A DNA stretch of 64,000 bases from Elusimicrobiota bacterium. GTDB taxonomy: Bacteria > Elusimicrobiota > Elusimicrobia > Elusimicrobiales > UBA9959. The notes below the pieces were generated by a model. The model was not told the origin of the DNA. It saw nothing but the letters and a program-made list of their open reading frames with translations, and made no database searches. Position 1 is the first letter of the stretch. Each line of letters opens with the position of its first letter. Shown here one piece after another: positions 48,744 through 56,520 of the stretch. Made by a program: the position numbers and the translations under genes. The stretch spans positions 346,931 through 410,930 of the forward strand of contig JAPLKI010000025.1 in assembly GCA_026388155.1 (NCBI GenBank), read 5' to 3'.

Positions 48744-49541
48744 TCAGTATATGAACTGTATCGCGCGCATTATTTCGCGCCAGTCGGCGCATTTGAGGCG
48801 CACTGTTGCGTCGCCGGTGCGTTCGGCGCCGGGGTAGCAGGAAAAGCGCCGGGCTTTTTTTATCTCCTTGAACCGCAGTTCCATCACCGGATTCTTCGGG
48901 AGCCCGGGGAGCTTTTTCGCCGCCTTCGACATAAGGGCCGCCTGCACCCCGGCCGAGATGCGGTCCAGCGCCGCCAGCGGATGCATGTGCACCGTGGCCT
49001 CTCCGATATTTTCCTTGGTGGCCGTAAAACCTATGTTCGGAAGCAGCCGCCTGGCCTGCGCGCAGGCGCTTTTGTCGCCTGATATAAAAACGCTGGGCAC
49101 TTTAAGCCCCGCCGCGGCCCAGGCGTTTATCTCGAATTCCGAAACCGGTTTTCCGTTAATGATAAATTCCGCCAGCGAGGTGGACATTGTGTGCGACATC
49201 GGGCTGGCGGCGGAGCCCGCTCTTGCGTGATAGCCGATATAGACCGCGGCGGAAAAGCCCGGCTCCAGACCGTCCATCATCATCATGGGGCCGCCGCTCC
49301 AGCCGCGCACCAGCCTGGCTTCGCGGGGAAGTTCGGAATGTATTATATTGCGTGCGGAGCCGTGGGCGTCCCGCACCAGTATTTCAGCCGCGCCCGCCGC
49401 GATGGCTCCCTCGCAGGCCGCGCGCACTTCCGCGGTCATCTGCCGGCGGCAGGCGGCATATTCGGGGCTCGCGGCTGTTATTTCTTCCCAGGCCGACACC
49501 CCGCATATTCCTTCTATATCCGCGCTGATGAAAATTTTCAT
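48744..49541 (-). CDS. M55 family D-aminopeptidase (DppA-like)
   Basis: From the ATG at 49541 (GGAGGG upstream) the protein has 265 residues. Zinc-ligand motifs are in place: DIEGICGV at the N-terminus, RDAHGSARN, IGYHARAGS and SGDKSACAQ. Family members cleave D-amino acid peptides and may recycle peptidoglycan fragments. It lacks a signal peptide, so cytoplasmic. Operon with the exported SAM-hydrolase-like gene. Confidence 0.88.
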   Translation of the reverse strand: MKIFISADIEGICGVSAWEEITAASPEYAACRRQMTAEVRAACEGAIAAGAAEILVRDAHGSARNIIHSELPREARLVRGWSGGPMMMMDGLEPGFSAAVYIGYHARAGSAASPMSHTMSTSLAEFIINGKPVSEFEINAWAAAGLKVPSVFISGDKSACAQARRLLPNIGFTATKENIGEATVHMHPLAALDRISAGVQAALMSKAAKKLPGLPKNPVMELRFKEIKKARRFSCYPGAERTGDATVRLKCADWREIMRAIQFIY

Positions 49542-49568
49542 TTTTCCCTCCACATACAAAAAGGCATC

Positions 49569-49583
49569 AAAAAGGTACCTTTT
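49569..49583. repeat. short AAAAAGGTACCTTTT palindrome
   Basis: A perfect 14-base palindrome (AAAAGGTACCTTTT) just upstream of the peptidase start. It shares AAAAGGTA with the hairpin family at 10315, 10842 and 31725. Confidence 0.45.
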
Positions 49584-49785
49584 CTTAAATAATACAAAAA
49601 GCGGCGGTATTTTTATCAATTTTCACCCCCCCGCCTGGCGTTTGGCACATGGCGGCGGGGCCATTGTGCCCATTTATGCATGGGCCGAATATCCTGACAA
49701 GGCAGCCCCTAATGGGTCTTGTGCGAAGGTCTTACCTAATGTTTCAATATAGTGACAGCACAAACGGTTACAGGAGATCTGAGAA

Positions 49786-51048
49786 ATGACGAATTTTACC
49801 GAAGTTGCGGCTGCGGCACTTTTATCTTTTAATTTTATTTCCTATGCTTCCGCGGGAGAGAACGCGGCGCTTAAGTCCGCCGGCTTGAGCCTGGAAGATA
49901 CCGCCATACCGGAAGTGCCGGCCAAGAAAGCACCGCACGCTCCGGCGGCCGTATCCAATCTGCAGGGCGGGACCCTGACCATCTACTCTTACCCGCCGAG
50001 AAATATTCTTGACTGGTCCTCCCCCAAGGAAGCCATGGCCGACTTCGCCGGAACCACCCTGGGACAGTATCTTCATTCCGACACGGTGGATTTTGTTTCC
50101 GACTTCGGAGAAGATGGGAGCGTTCCACAGTCATACAGGTCCCCAATGGGCCATACACTCGCCCACGTGCAGTGCGCGCTGCCCGACGGCGCCGCTTACG
50201 ACTCCTGGACAAGCTTTTCCGGCCAGGACCTTCGCGAAGTGGACAAGGATAATCTGATCAACAAAAAGCTCGGCCTGGGCGTTCTTTTTTATGACTACAT
50301 AGACGGCCATATAATCAGCGGCATTGAGAACAAGATGTTCCTTATATATTATGACGGGAAGAACGGCAATTTGCCCCGCTACTGGCAGCAGAATATTGAC
50401 GCCAAAACCTGCGGCAGCGTGCGCGACATGAACGAGTTCTTCAAAAGCTTCCATTTCCCGAAAGGCTCCACGCTGGAAGCTCTGCAGGCCCGCCCGCCGC
50501 AACAAATCCTTTATTATTCCAGCAATATGGACCCATATGAGGGCTATCTGGCCAGAAGGCAGGGCAGGGAAACGAAAATCGGCGGGGGTTGCGCTCCTTA
50601 CGGGCTCGGGCTGTTAAAAGCCGCCGGGAAATATGACTATATGCTGGACGATATTTTAACGCTCAGGCTTGATGTTTCTGAGCGGCTTATAGGCGGCATA
50701 CCGGACGAAACAGGACGCATACGCGAAGTTTCGATTTCCGAACTTACCGGGGGCCTCGGGGAGAACTGGACTTACCCGGGGTACAAGAACCGGAAATTCA
50801 AAAATTACGACCCGTACCGCATATGGCGGTTTATAGGCGGGGTCAACGCCTGCCTGACGGGCAACGCGGGGAACTGCCCGCCCGAAGCCTCCGCCTGGCT
50901 TTCAGCCAGACAGGGACACGTTTCAGCCGGTCCCGCCCAAGTAATGAGCGATACCATAAAAGTGAAGTCTGCCGCCGGGGCTTCCCACGTCCAACCCGAC
51001 AAGAAAATAACTCATACGGTCAGGGTGCAGGGCATCATAGTGGATTAA
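49786..51048 (+). CDS. exported protein of unknown function
   Basis: The 420-residue protein has a signal-peptide-like N-terminus (ALLSFNFISYASAGE, cleavage near residue 24). GGAGATC sits before the ATG. The body is rich in Tyr, Gly and Asp and contains several cysteines (at about 123, 202, 265 and two near 355-365) that may form disulfides. Segments such as LGVLFYDYIDGHIISGIENK and RIWRFIGGVNACLTG look like a globular secreted enzyme or binding protein. No family recognised. It is divergent from the M55 gene and followed by a 400-bp non-coding stretch. Confidence 0.6.
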   Translation: MTNFTEVAAAALLSFNFISYASAGENAALKSAGLSLEDTAIPEVPAKKAPHAPAAVSNLQGGTLTIYSYPPRNILDWSSPKEAMADFAGTTLGQYLHSDTVDFVSDFGEDGSVPQSYRSPMGHTLAHVQCALPDGAAYDSWTSFSGQDLREVDKDNLINKKLGLGVLFYDYIDGHIISGIENKMFLIYYDGKNGNLPRYWQQNIDAKTCGSVRDMNEFFKSFHFPKGSTLEALQARPPQQILYYSSNMDPYEGYLARRQGRETKIGGGCAPYGLGLLKAAGKYDYMLDDILTLRLDVSERLIGGIPDETGRIREVSISELTGGLGENWTYPGYKNRKFKNYDPYRIWRFIGGVNACLTGNAGNCPPEASAWLSARQGHVSAGPAQVMSDTIKVKSAAGASHVQPDKKITHTVRVQGIIVD

Positions 51049-51448
51049 CCCGAATCCTGCAGTTCAGGGTTATTCTCATTTAAAAACATTAGGGATAAAA
51101 ATATGCAGGATTCCCCGCTTTGCGGGTCGCAAATCAAGCTCCGCTCTTTTGGATTAATGTTCAGCCAAAAGGGCGGGACACCTGAGCTCCGCGAAGGGAA
51201 AAATCCACCTGAATTTTTCAGGCTAAAAAGATAACCTGAACGAACCGGCATCCGGGGTTATTTGACAGCGTGGGTTATTCCGTCCGGAAGACAGGACCTC
51301 TCCATAAAACGATGAACTGAAACTTTGCCGCGCAGCCCCCCCGCTCCCGCACAGGGACCCAGCCAATCTTGCCGGAAGCCCCCCATTCCCCGCAGCGGTA
51401 TTTCAAAGTGGAACTCTAATTTTATACTATAGTAAGAAGGCTACATGT
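51049..51448. other. 400-bp non-coding region with inverted repeats
   Basis: GAATCCTGCA (51052-51061) and TGCAGGATTC (51104-51113) form a 10-bp inverted repeat, followed by CCCCGC-TT-GCGGG. A CCAAAAGGGCGGGAC string near 51165-51180 matches one arm of the repeat at 38920-38984. A small CCTGAA-TTT-TTCAGG hairpin is at 51208-51222. The rest to 51420 shows no gene. TATACT at 51423-51428 is a possible -10 for the next gene. Confidence 0.5.
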
Positions 51449-51646
51449 ATGGAATGTGAAAAAAAGACCAACTTAAAAAGCTGCTCCTGCACTTACGAGC
51501 CCTGCCCCAGAAAGGGGGTTTGCTGCGAATGCGTAGCCTATCATAGGGCGAACGGGGAACTTCCCGGCTGTTTATTCAGTCCGGACGCGGAAAGAACTTA
51601 TGACCGTTCTTTTGCAAATTTCACCGCTTCATTAAAAAAGGAATAA
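51449..51646 (+). CDS. small cysteine-rich protein, DUF6485-like
   Basis: The 65-residue protein has a [20 protein letters not shown] arrangement, in all eight cysteines and a conserved GELPGCLF, which fits the DUF6485 family as I recall it. Such spacing suggests metal binding. AGAAGG precedes the ATG. It is two bases from ridA, so they are co-transcribed. Confidence 0.75.
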   Translation: MECEKKTNLKSCSCTYEPCPRKGVCCECVAYHRANGELPGCLFSPDAERTYDRSFANFTASLKKE

Positions 51647-51648
51647 AA

Positions 51649-52029
51649 ATGATTAAAAAAATAATCTTGACCGACACCGCCCCTGCCGTTATCGGCCCTT
51701 ACTCCCAGGCAGTGGAAGCCAACGGCTTTGTTTTTGTCTCCGGCCAGCTGCCGATAGATCTTACAACCGGCGCTTTGGCGGAAGCTGACACAGCAAAACA
51801 GACGGAAGCCTCGATAAAAAATATACAAGCTATACTCAAGGCCGCGGGACTCACGCTTGAATCGGTGGTAAAAACCACGGTTTTCATGGCCGACTTGACC
51901 CAATTCGCTAAAATGAACGAGGTTTATGCCCGCTTTTTCTCAAAACTTCCGCCGGCGCGGGCGGCGGTTGAAGTAAAAGCTCTGCCCAAAGGCGCTTTGG
52001 TGGAAATTGAAGCCATTGCGGCAAGGTAA
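51649..52029 (+). CDS. ridA: RidA family reactive-intermediate deaminase
   Basis: The 126-residue protein has the full signature: IGPYSQAVEANGFVFVSGQLPID, the ASIKNIQAILKAAG helix, TTVFMADLTQFAKMNEVY and the catalytic Arg region PPARAAVEVKALPKGALVEIEAIA. RidA trimers hydrolyse reactive enamines released by PLP enzymes, protecting the cell. The gene follows a small cysteine-rich gene. Confidence 0.95.
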   Translation: MIKKIILTDTAPAVIGPYSQAVEANGFVFVSGQLPIDLTTGALAEADTAKQTEASIKNIQAILKAAGLTLESVVKTTVFMADLTQFAKMNEVYARFFSKLPPARAAVEVKALPKGALVEIEAIAAR

Positions 52030-52113
52030 GGAATTAGCGAATAGCGAGTAGCGGCAGAACTTACATTCTTATCTAATTCGCTAATCGCTGTTTGCTATTC
52101 GCTATTCGCTACC
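52030..52113. repeat. heptamer-repeat array, ridA-malQ spacer
   Basis: Left arm TTAGCGA, ATAGCGA, GTAGCGG; right arm TAATTCGC, TAATCGC, TTTGCTATTCGC, TATTCGC. The array fills the whole spacer from the ridA stop to five bases before the malQ ATG, so malQ has no Shine-Dalgarno. Confidence 0.8.
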
Positions 52114-52117
52114 CACT

Positions 52118-53677
52118 ATGCACCCATTACTTGAAAAGAAACATACCGGGATATTGTTCCCCCTTTTCTCCATGCGTTCAAAAAAGGACTGGGGGATAGG
52201 CGATATTTCAGCCATGGCCCTGTGGTTCGACTCTTTCAGCGCAATGGGGATAGATCTTCTGCAAGTCCTGCCTGTAAACGAAATGCCGCCGGGAGTATCG
52301 TGCCCGTACACGGCTTTAAGCGCTTTTGCAATAGACCCCATTTATATCGCCGTGCCCGAAATTGAGGAGCTCGCCGGCTTTCCGGACCTGGCAGGGGAAA
52401 TGCGCTCCCACGGTTTTCAGACGGAGATCAGAAACCTGCGGCGTTCAAAACACGTACTTTACGAAGAAGTCCGCCACCTGAAATTTGCTTTTCTCTGGAA
52501 AATTTACACCCATTTCCACGAGCGGCACATTTTAAAAGACACGCAGGCGGCCAAAGATTTTTTCGCCTTCACGAAAGAGAATTCGGCCTGGCTTGACGAT
52601 TACGCCCTTTTCAGACGCCTGAAAGACACGCATAACTGGTCCTCATGGACGCATTGGGAAACCCCGCTTAAGACCCACGACGGCGCGGCGCTGAAGGAAC
52701 TGGAAAGCAGGGAGGAAAACCAGGTTCTTTATTTCAAATACCTGCAGTGGCTGGTTCACCGTCAGTGGAAAAAAGCAAGGCTTAAGGCGGCCTCTCTTAA
52801 TATAAAAATACTTGGCGACCTGCCTTTCATGGTGAACCAGGAAAGCTCGGATGTGTGGGCGAGACAGGCGGAATTCGATATTTCAAAGGAAGTGGGCGCT
52901 CCGCCCGACGCTTTCAGCGAGACGGGGCAGAAATGGGGCCTTCCGGCTTATAACTGGCCTGAAATAGAAAAAAATAATTTTGACTGGTGGCGCTCAAAGG
53001 TAAAGAAGGCCGCGGACTTCTACGATTTTTTCAGGATAGACCACATGGTGGGCTTTTTCAGAACCTGGGTGATACCCCATGACGCGGCCCATAAGGCAGA
53101 TTTTGACATTAAAGACGAAAAAGGCCAGCGTGAAAGAGGGGAGCGTTTTCTTAAGGCCGTTATTTCCGCCGGACCCATGCTGCCGGTGGCCGAAGACCTG
53201 GGCCTTATCCCGAAGTTCGTCTATCAGTCTCTTTCCGAACTTGGCGTGCCCGGCTACAAGGTAATGCGCTGGGAAAAAGAAAAGGACGGAAATTACAGGT
53301 CCCCGGAAAACTATCCGCGGGTATCGCTTGCAACCACCTCGACCCATGACAACGAACCTCTGGCCGACTGGTGGGACACCGTTGACCATGTTGAAAAAAA
53401 ACTTTTCTGGAAAATGATCTCCGGCGAAGATTCCAAGCCGCCCGCCTTCCATAAGGCGCAGTGGCAGATGCTGCGAAAAATACTGAAGGCCGCCTCCGCC
53501 ATTGTGGTGCTGCCCATGCAGGATATTATGGGCATTAAAGACCGCGTTAATACCCCCAGCACCCTGGGCCTACACAACTGGACCTGGCGCTTTAACACCC
53601 CGGCTGAGCACTTTTTAAAAAAGCATGCCGGGCTTGTCTGCGAATTTAAAAAACTGGTCGGCGAGGAGCGCAAGTGA
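52118..53677 (+). CDS. malQ: 4-alpha-glucanotransferase (amylomaltase)
   Basis: This GH77 enzyme of 519 residues has the amylomaltase motifs: KKDWGIGDI, DLPFMVNQESSDVW, RIDHMVGFFRTW with the nucleophile Asp, PVAEDLGLI with the acid/base Glu, and TSTHDNEPLADWW with the third Asp. It transfers glucan chains, usually in maltodextrin or glycogen metabolism. No other glycogen gene is in the window. The malQ stop overlaps the tatT start (GTGA). Confidence 0.95.
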   Translation: MHPLLEKKHTGILFPLFSMRSKKDWGIGDISAMALWFDSFSAMGIDLLQVLPVNEMPPGVSCPYTALSAFAIDPIYIAVPEIEELAGFPDLAGEMRSHGFQTEIRNLRRSKHVLYEEVRHLKFAFLWKIYTHFHERHILKDTQAAKDFFAFTKENSAWLDDYALFRRLKDTHNWSSWTHWETPLKTHDGAALKELESREENQVLYFKYLQWLVHRQWKKARLKAASLNIKILGDLPFMVNQESSDVWARQAEFDISKEVGAPPDAFSETGQKWGLPAYNWPEIEKNNFDWWRSKVKKAADFYDFFRIDHMVGFFRTWVIPHDAAHKADFDIKDEKGQRERGERFLKAVISAGPMLPVAEDLGLIPKFVYQSLSELGVPGYKVMRWEKEKDGNYRSPENYPRVSLATTSTHDNEPLADWWDTVDHVEKKLFWKMISGEDSKPPAFHKAQWQMLRKILKAASAIVVLPMQDIMGIKDRVNTPSTLGLHNWTWRFNTPAEHFLKKHAGLVCEFKKLVGEERK

Positions 53678-54540
53678 ATAAGACAAGTCTCAAGTCACAG
53701 GTCACAAGTCACAAGCCACAAGCCCGCAGATTTATGGCTTATGGCTTATGGCTTACGGCGATGAGCATGCTTTCGGCATGCTCATTAAACCGCTTTGTGG
53801 TTCGCCAGACGGCGAATATAATAGACGGCGGCTTGCCGGCGGTTTTCTCACAAAGCGACCCGCAATACGTTAAAGAAGCCCTGCCGGGCAACCTGCAATT
53901 AATGGAAATACTGCTGCAAAACGACCCCTCAAACCGCAAACTTCTGATAAACGCCGCGCAGGGTTTCTGCGGCTACGCCCTGATGTTCATTGAGGACGAA
54001 AACCCGGAACGCGCCTCCATTTTTTACGCCAAAGGCGGGGCCTACGCTTCGCGCGCTCTTAAAGGCGTTAAGCCGGAAACAGCATGTAAGGCCGATGTCC
54101 CCCCGCTTTTCTGGCAGACCTTCTGCAAGGCCTCATACATAAACCTCAACAGGGACAAGCCGGAAGCCGTGGCCGAACTGCCGGACATCGAACCGGCGGC
54201 CGAAAAAATACTGGCGCTGGACCCGGACTATTATTATAACGGGGCACAGAGCATTCTGGGCGCTTACTATTCCATACGCCCCCGCATACTTGGCGGCGAC
54301 CCTGAAAAGGCCAAGGCGCATTTTGAACTGGCGCTGAAAGGAGCCGGCGAGGGCTTCCTTTTAAACCGCTTCATGTACGCGAAAATGGCCGCCGTGGCGG
54401 CGCAGGACGCGGGACTTTTTGAAAATCTCCTTAACGCCGTGCTGACTGCGGAACCCAAAGACGGCTCCACGCGCCTGCCGGACGAGGTGGCTAAGATCAA
54501 GGCGAAAAAATTACTGGAGAAAAAAGATGAATTGTTTTAA
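53674..54540 (+). CDS. tatT: TRAP transporter T-component lipoprotein (TatT)
   Basis: The 288-residue TPR-like protein matches the TatT family, a periplasmic lipoprotein that trimerises and associates with the TRAP solute receptor. A GTG start overlapping the malQ stop (GTGA) with GAGGAG upstream is preferred; an ATG at 53734 is the alternative. The signal peptide is long, with the lipobox LSAC at about residue 36. Residues about 5-28 are encoded by a heptamer-repeat array (AAGTCAC and ATGGCTT units). Its stop overlaps the dctP start. Confidence 0.85.
   Translation: MNKTSLKSQVTSHKPQARRFMAYGLWLTAMSMLSACSLNRFVVRQTANIIDGGLPAVFSQSDPQYVKEALPGNLQLMEILLQNDPSNRKLLINAAQGFCGYALMFIEDENPERASIFYAKGGAYASRALKGVKPETACKADVPPLFWQTFCKASYINLNRDKPEAVAELPDIEPAAEKILALDPDYYYNGAQSILGAYYSIRPRILGGDPEKAKAHFELALKGAGEGFLLNRFMYAKMAAVAAQDAGLFENLLNAVLTAEPKDGSTRLPDEVAKIKAKKLLEKKDELF
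53683..53757. repeat. heptamer-repeat array inside the tatT signal-peptide codons
   Basis: AAGTCAC/AAGCCAC units at 53690-53725 and ATGGCTT units at 53734-53757 face each other as complementary arms. The reading frame continues through both. Confidence 0.75.
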
Positions 54541-55582
54541 AAGGACAGGGTACAGGGGCGAGGGGCTAGGGGTCAGGACGAAGAGAACAGCCTCCGCTGT
54601 TCTGCTATTCGCTATTTGCTCCCCCCTGCCTTTGGCGGCACAAACCGTGGTCAAATTCGCGACGGTGGCGCCGGACGGTTCCACCTGGATGAAAGCTATG
54701 AAGCAGTTCACCGACGAAACCACGGCAAAAACAGCGGGGCGCGTGAAATTTAAAATTTACCCCGGCGGCGTATCAGGGGAAGACAAAGACGTGGTAAGGA
54801 AAATACGCCTCGGCCAGCTGCAGGCGGCCGGTTTTACCGGAGTGGGCATAGGCGAAATCGCCCCCGAAGCGCGCATACTGGACACGCCTTTCCTTTTCAA
54901 GAACGCCAAAGAAATAGACCATATCTACAAAACGCTGGACTCCGATTTCCGCAAAATTTTTGAGACGCGCGGCTATATCCTGCTGGGCTGGGCGGAAGTG
55001 GGCAATGTTAATATTTTTTCCACTTCGCCGGTAACAAAACCGGAAGACCTGAAAGCGGTCAAGATGTGGATATGGGAAGGAGACCCCGTAGCGGAGGCCA
55101 CCTTCGCGGCCCTCGGGATCAAGCCCATACCGCTTTCTATAACCGACGTAATGACCTCCCTGCAGACCGGCATGATAAACGGCGTTTACGGCTCTCCACT
55201 TTCCGTGATAGCCATGCAGTGGTTCGCCCGCATGAAATATGTTTTCTCCATGCCCATAGCGAACGCCGCGGGAGCCGTGGTAATTTCGAAGAAGGCTTTT
55301 GACACCCTGTCGCAAGAGGACCGGAAAACGATGCTTGAGCTGGGGGATAAATATTTTAAGGCTCTCACCGCGCAGAGCCGCAAGGATAACGAACAGTCGC
55401 TCAAGATCCTGCGGGCCAAAAAACTGGCGTTCACCGACCCCGCCGGCCCCGCGGTTATTGCCGAATTTGAACGCGACGGCGCGGAAGCCCGGCAGTCGCT
55501 GGTCGGCAAGCTTTACTCAAAAGAACTGCTGGAAAAAGTGGAGGACGCCCTTAAAACCTTCCGCGCCGGCAAAAAAAGCTAG
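54527..55582 (+). CDS. dctP: TRAP transporter solute-binding protein DctP
   Basis: The 351-residue periplasmic receptor has VKFATVAPDGSTWMKAM, the VRKIRLGQLQAAGFTGVG region, FLFKNAKEIDHIYKTL, WIWEGDPVAEATF and the conserved ITDVMTSLQTGMINGVYG. It binds a carboxylate or similar solute for the DctQM permease. The ATG overlaps the tatT end and has GGAG upstream. The long signal peptide (about residues 1-38) is largely encoded by heptamer repeats. The TAG stop is formed by the end of the MITE that follows. Confidence 0.95.
   Translation: MNCFKRTGYRGEGLGVRTKRTASAVLLFAICSPLPLAAQTVVKFATVAPDGSTWMKAMKQFTDETTAKTAGRVKFKIYPGGVSGEDKDVVRKIRLGQLQAAGFTGVGIGEIAPEARILDTPFLFKNAKEIDHIYKTLDSDFRKIFETRGYILLGWAEVGNVNIFSTSPVTKPEDLKAVKMWIWEGDPVAEATFAALGIKPIPLSITDVMTSLQTGMINGVYGSPLSVIAMQWFARMKYVFSMPIANAAGAVVISKKAFDTLSQEDRKTMLELGDKYFKALTAQSRKDNEQSLKILRAKKLAFTDPAGPAVIAEFERDGAEARQSLVGKLYSKELLEKVEDALKTFRAGKKS
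54545..54632. repeat. heptamer-repeat array inside the dctP signal-peptide codons
   Basis: The left arm has ACAGGGG, CGAGGGG, CTAGGGG type units (54550-54580), the right arm GCTATTC, GCTATTT, GCTCCCC (54601-54625). Both lie in the dctP reading frame. Confidence 0.75.
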
Positions 55583-55849
55583 TGTAGTGTCTCGCAAATA
55601 GCTTTACTTTTGAAGGCTCAGATTTGAGCCGGATGCGAGGCGCGACGAATGAGCATACCGGGGGTCTGTGAGTGAGGAGCAACGAAACAGCCGGCCAAAG
55701 ATGAGCCTCCCCCGGGGGGCTGGCCGCTTTTGGGCTGCAACTGCGTCACTCGTCACTTACATAGCCCCGCTATGCGCGCTCCTCGTTCCTTGTTTCGCTC
55801 CAAAATCGGCCAGTCAAAAGTAAAGCTATTTGCGAGACACTACACTAGC
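55578..55849. mobile_element. MITE-like element with 36-bp perfect terminal inverted repeats
   Basis: GCTAGTGTAGTGTCTCGC.. at 55578-55613 is the exact reverse complement of 55814-55849. The 200-nt interior has no gene but contains smaller inverted segments (GCTCAGATTTGAGC; GGCCAAAG..GGCTGGCC). A TA at each end is consistent with a TA target duplication, as in IS630/Tc1-type elements. It splits dctP from dctQ, supplies the dctP stop codon, and ends 16 bases before the dctQ start. No transposase is nearby. Confidence 0.85.
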
Positions 55850-55865
55850 CCGGGATAATAAAACT

Positions 55866-56387
55866 ATGCGGAGAGTATTCAAATTTGAGGATTACTTCGT
55901 AAAGGCGGAAAAGACCCTGGTGGTCGTCCTTATTTTTGCCATGGTGGGGATGTCGTTTACGCAGGTGCTTCTGCGCCTTCTGCTCCATTCCGGCATAGTC
56001 TGGCTGGACCCTTTGATGCGCCACATGGTGGTGTGGGCGGGCCTTACCGGGGCGGCGCTCGCCGCCAGATATTCCAGCCATTTCGCCCTTGAAGCTTTCG
56101 TTAAATTCGCCCCGCGCGCGCTGCGCCGCCCGCTTGAAATACTGGCGGGCCTTTTTACCATTGCCGCCTCCTTGCTGCTTTTTTATGCCGCCTATAAATT
56201 CATAAAGGACGAATTTGCCGCCGGCTCCGTGGCTTTTTATATAAACAGGCTGGCCGTCTCAGCCGGCTGGTCGGAGATAATAATGCCCGCCGCCTTCGCG
56301 CTGATCGCTTTTCATACCCTGATAGGACTTTTCAGGGAAAGGACGGCTAGTGTAGCGCCCGGAATGGGAAATATAGAGATTAAGTGA
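55866..56387 (+). CDS. dctQ: TRAP transporter small permease DctQ
   Basis: The 173-residue protein has the four-helix DctQ pattern (FKFEDYFVKAEKTLVVVLIFAMVGMSF; RHMVVWAGLTGAALAARYSSHF; ending ALIAFHTLIGLFRE). I chose the ATG at 55866; an upstream frame would start inside the MITE. The ribosome site is weak, probably because the MITE occupies the former spacer. DctQ pairs with DctM in the inner membrane. Confidence 0.9.
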   Translation: MRRVFKFEDYFVKAEKTLVVVLIFAMVGMSFTQVLLRLLLHSGIVWLDPLMRHMVVWAGLTGAALAARYSSHFALEAFVKFAPRALRRPLEILAGLFTIAASLLLFYAAYKFIKDEFAAGSVAFYINRLAVSAGWSEIIMPAAFALIAFHTLIGLFRERTASVAPGMGNIEIK

Positions 56388-56391
56388 TTGA

Positions 56392-56520
56392 GTGATTAAG
56401 GAAGAGATCAGAGGTTAAGGGTTCGGTCTCACTCACTATTCGCTATTCGCTGTCCGCTATTAGCCATTCGCTAGTCGTTGTTCGCTATTCGCCATTCGCT
56501 AGTTGCTATTCGCTAATCAT
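56392..56520. repeat. heptamer-repeat array, dctQ-dctM spacer (longest unbroken run)
   Basis: From about 56437 to 56520 the sequence is twelve consecutive 7-nt units, mostly GCTATTC with variants GCTGTCC, GCTATTA, GCCATTC, GCTAGTC and GCTAATC. A weaker AGTGATT arm precedes it. The run ends directly at the dctM ATG, leaving no Shine-Dalgarno. Confidence 0.9.

Noticed and set aside
56345-56355. Second MITE end within dctQ (GCTAGTGTAG)
   Set aside because: Only ten bases match one end of the MITE, without a second end; probably chance.
56392-56520. CRISPR array
   Set aside because: The unit is 7 nt with no spacers and no cas genes nearby; it is a tandem repeat.
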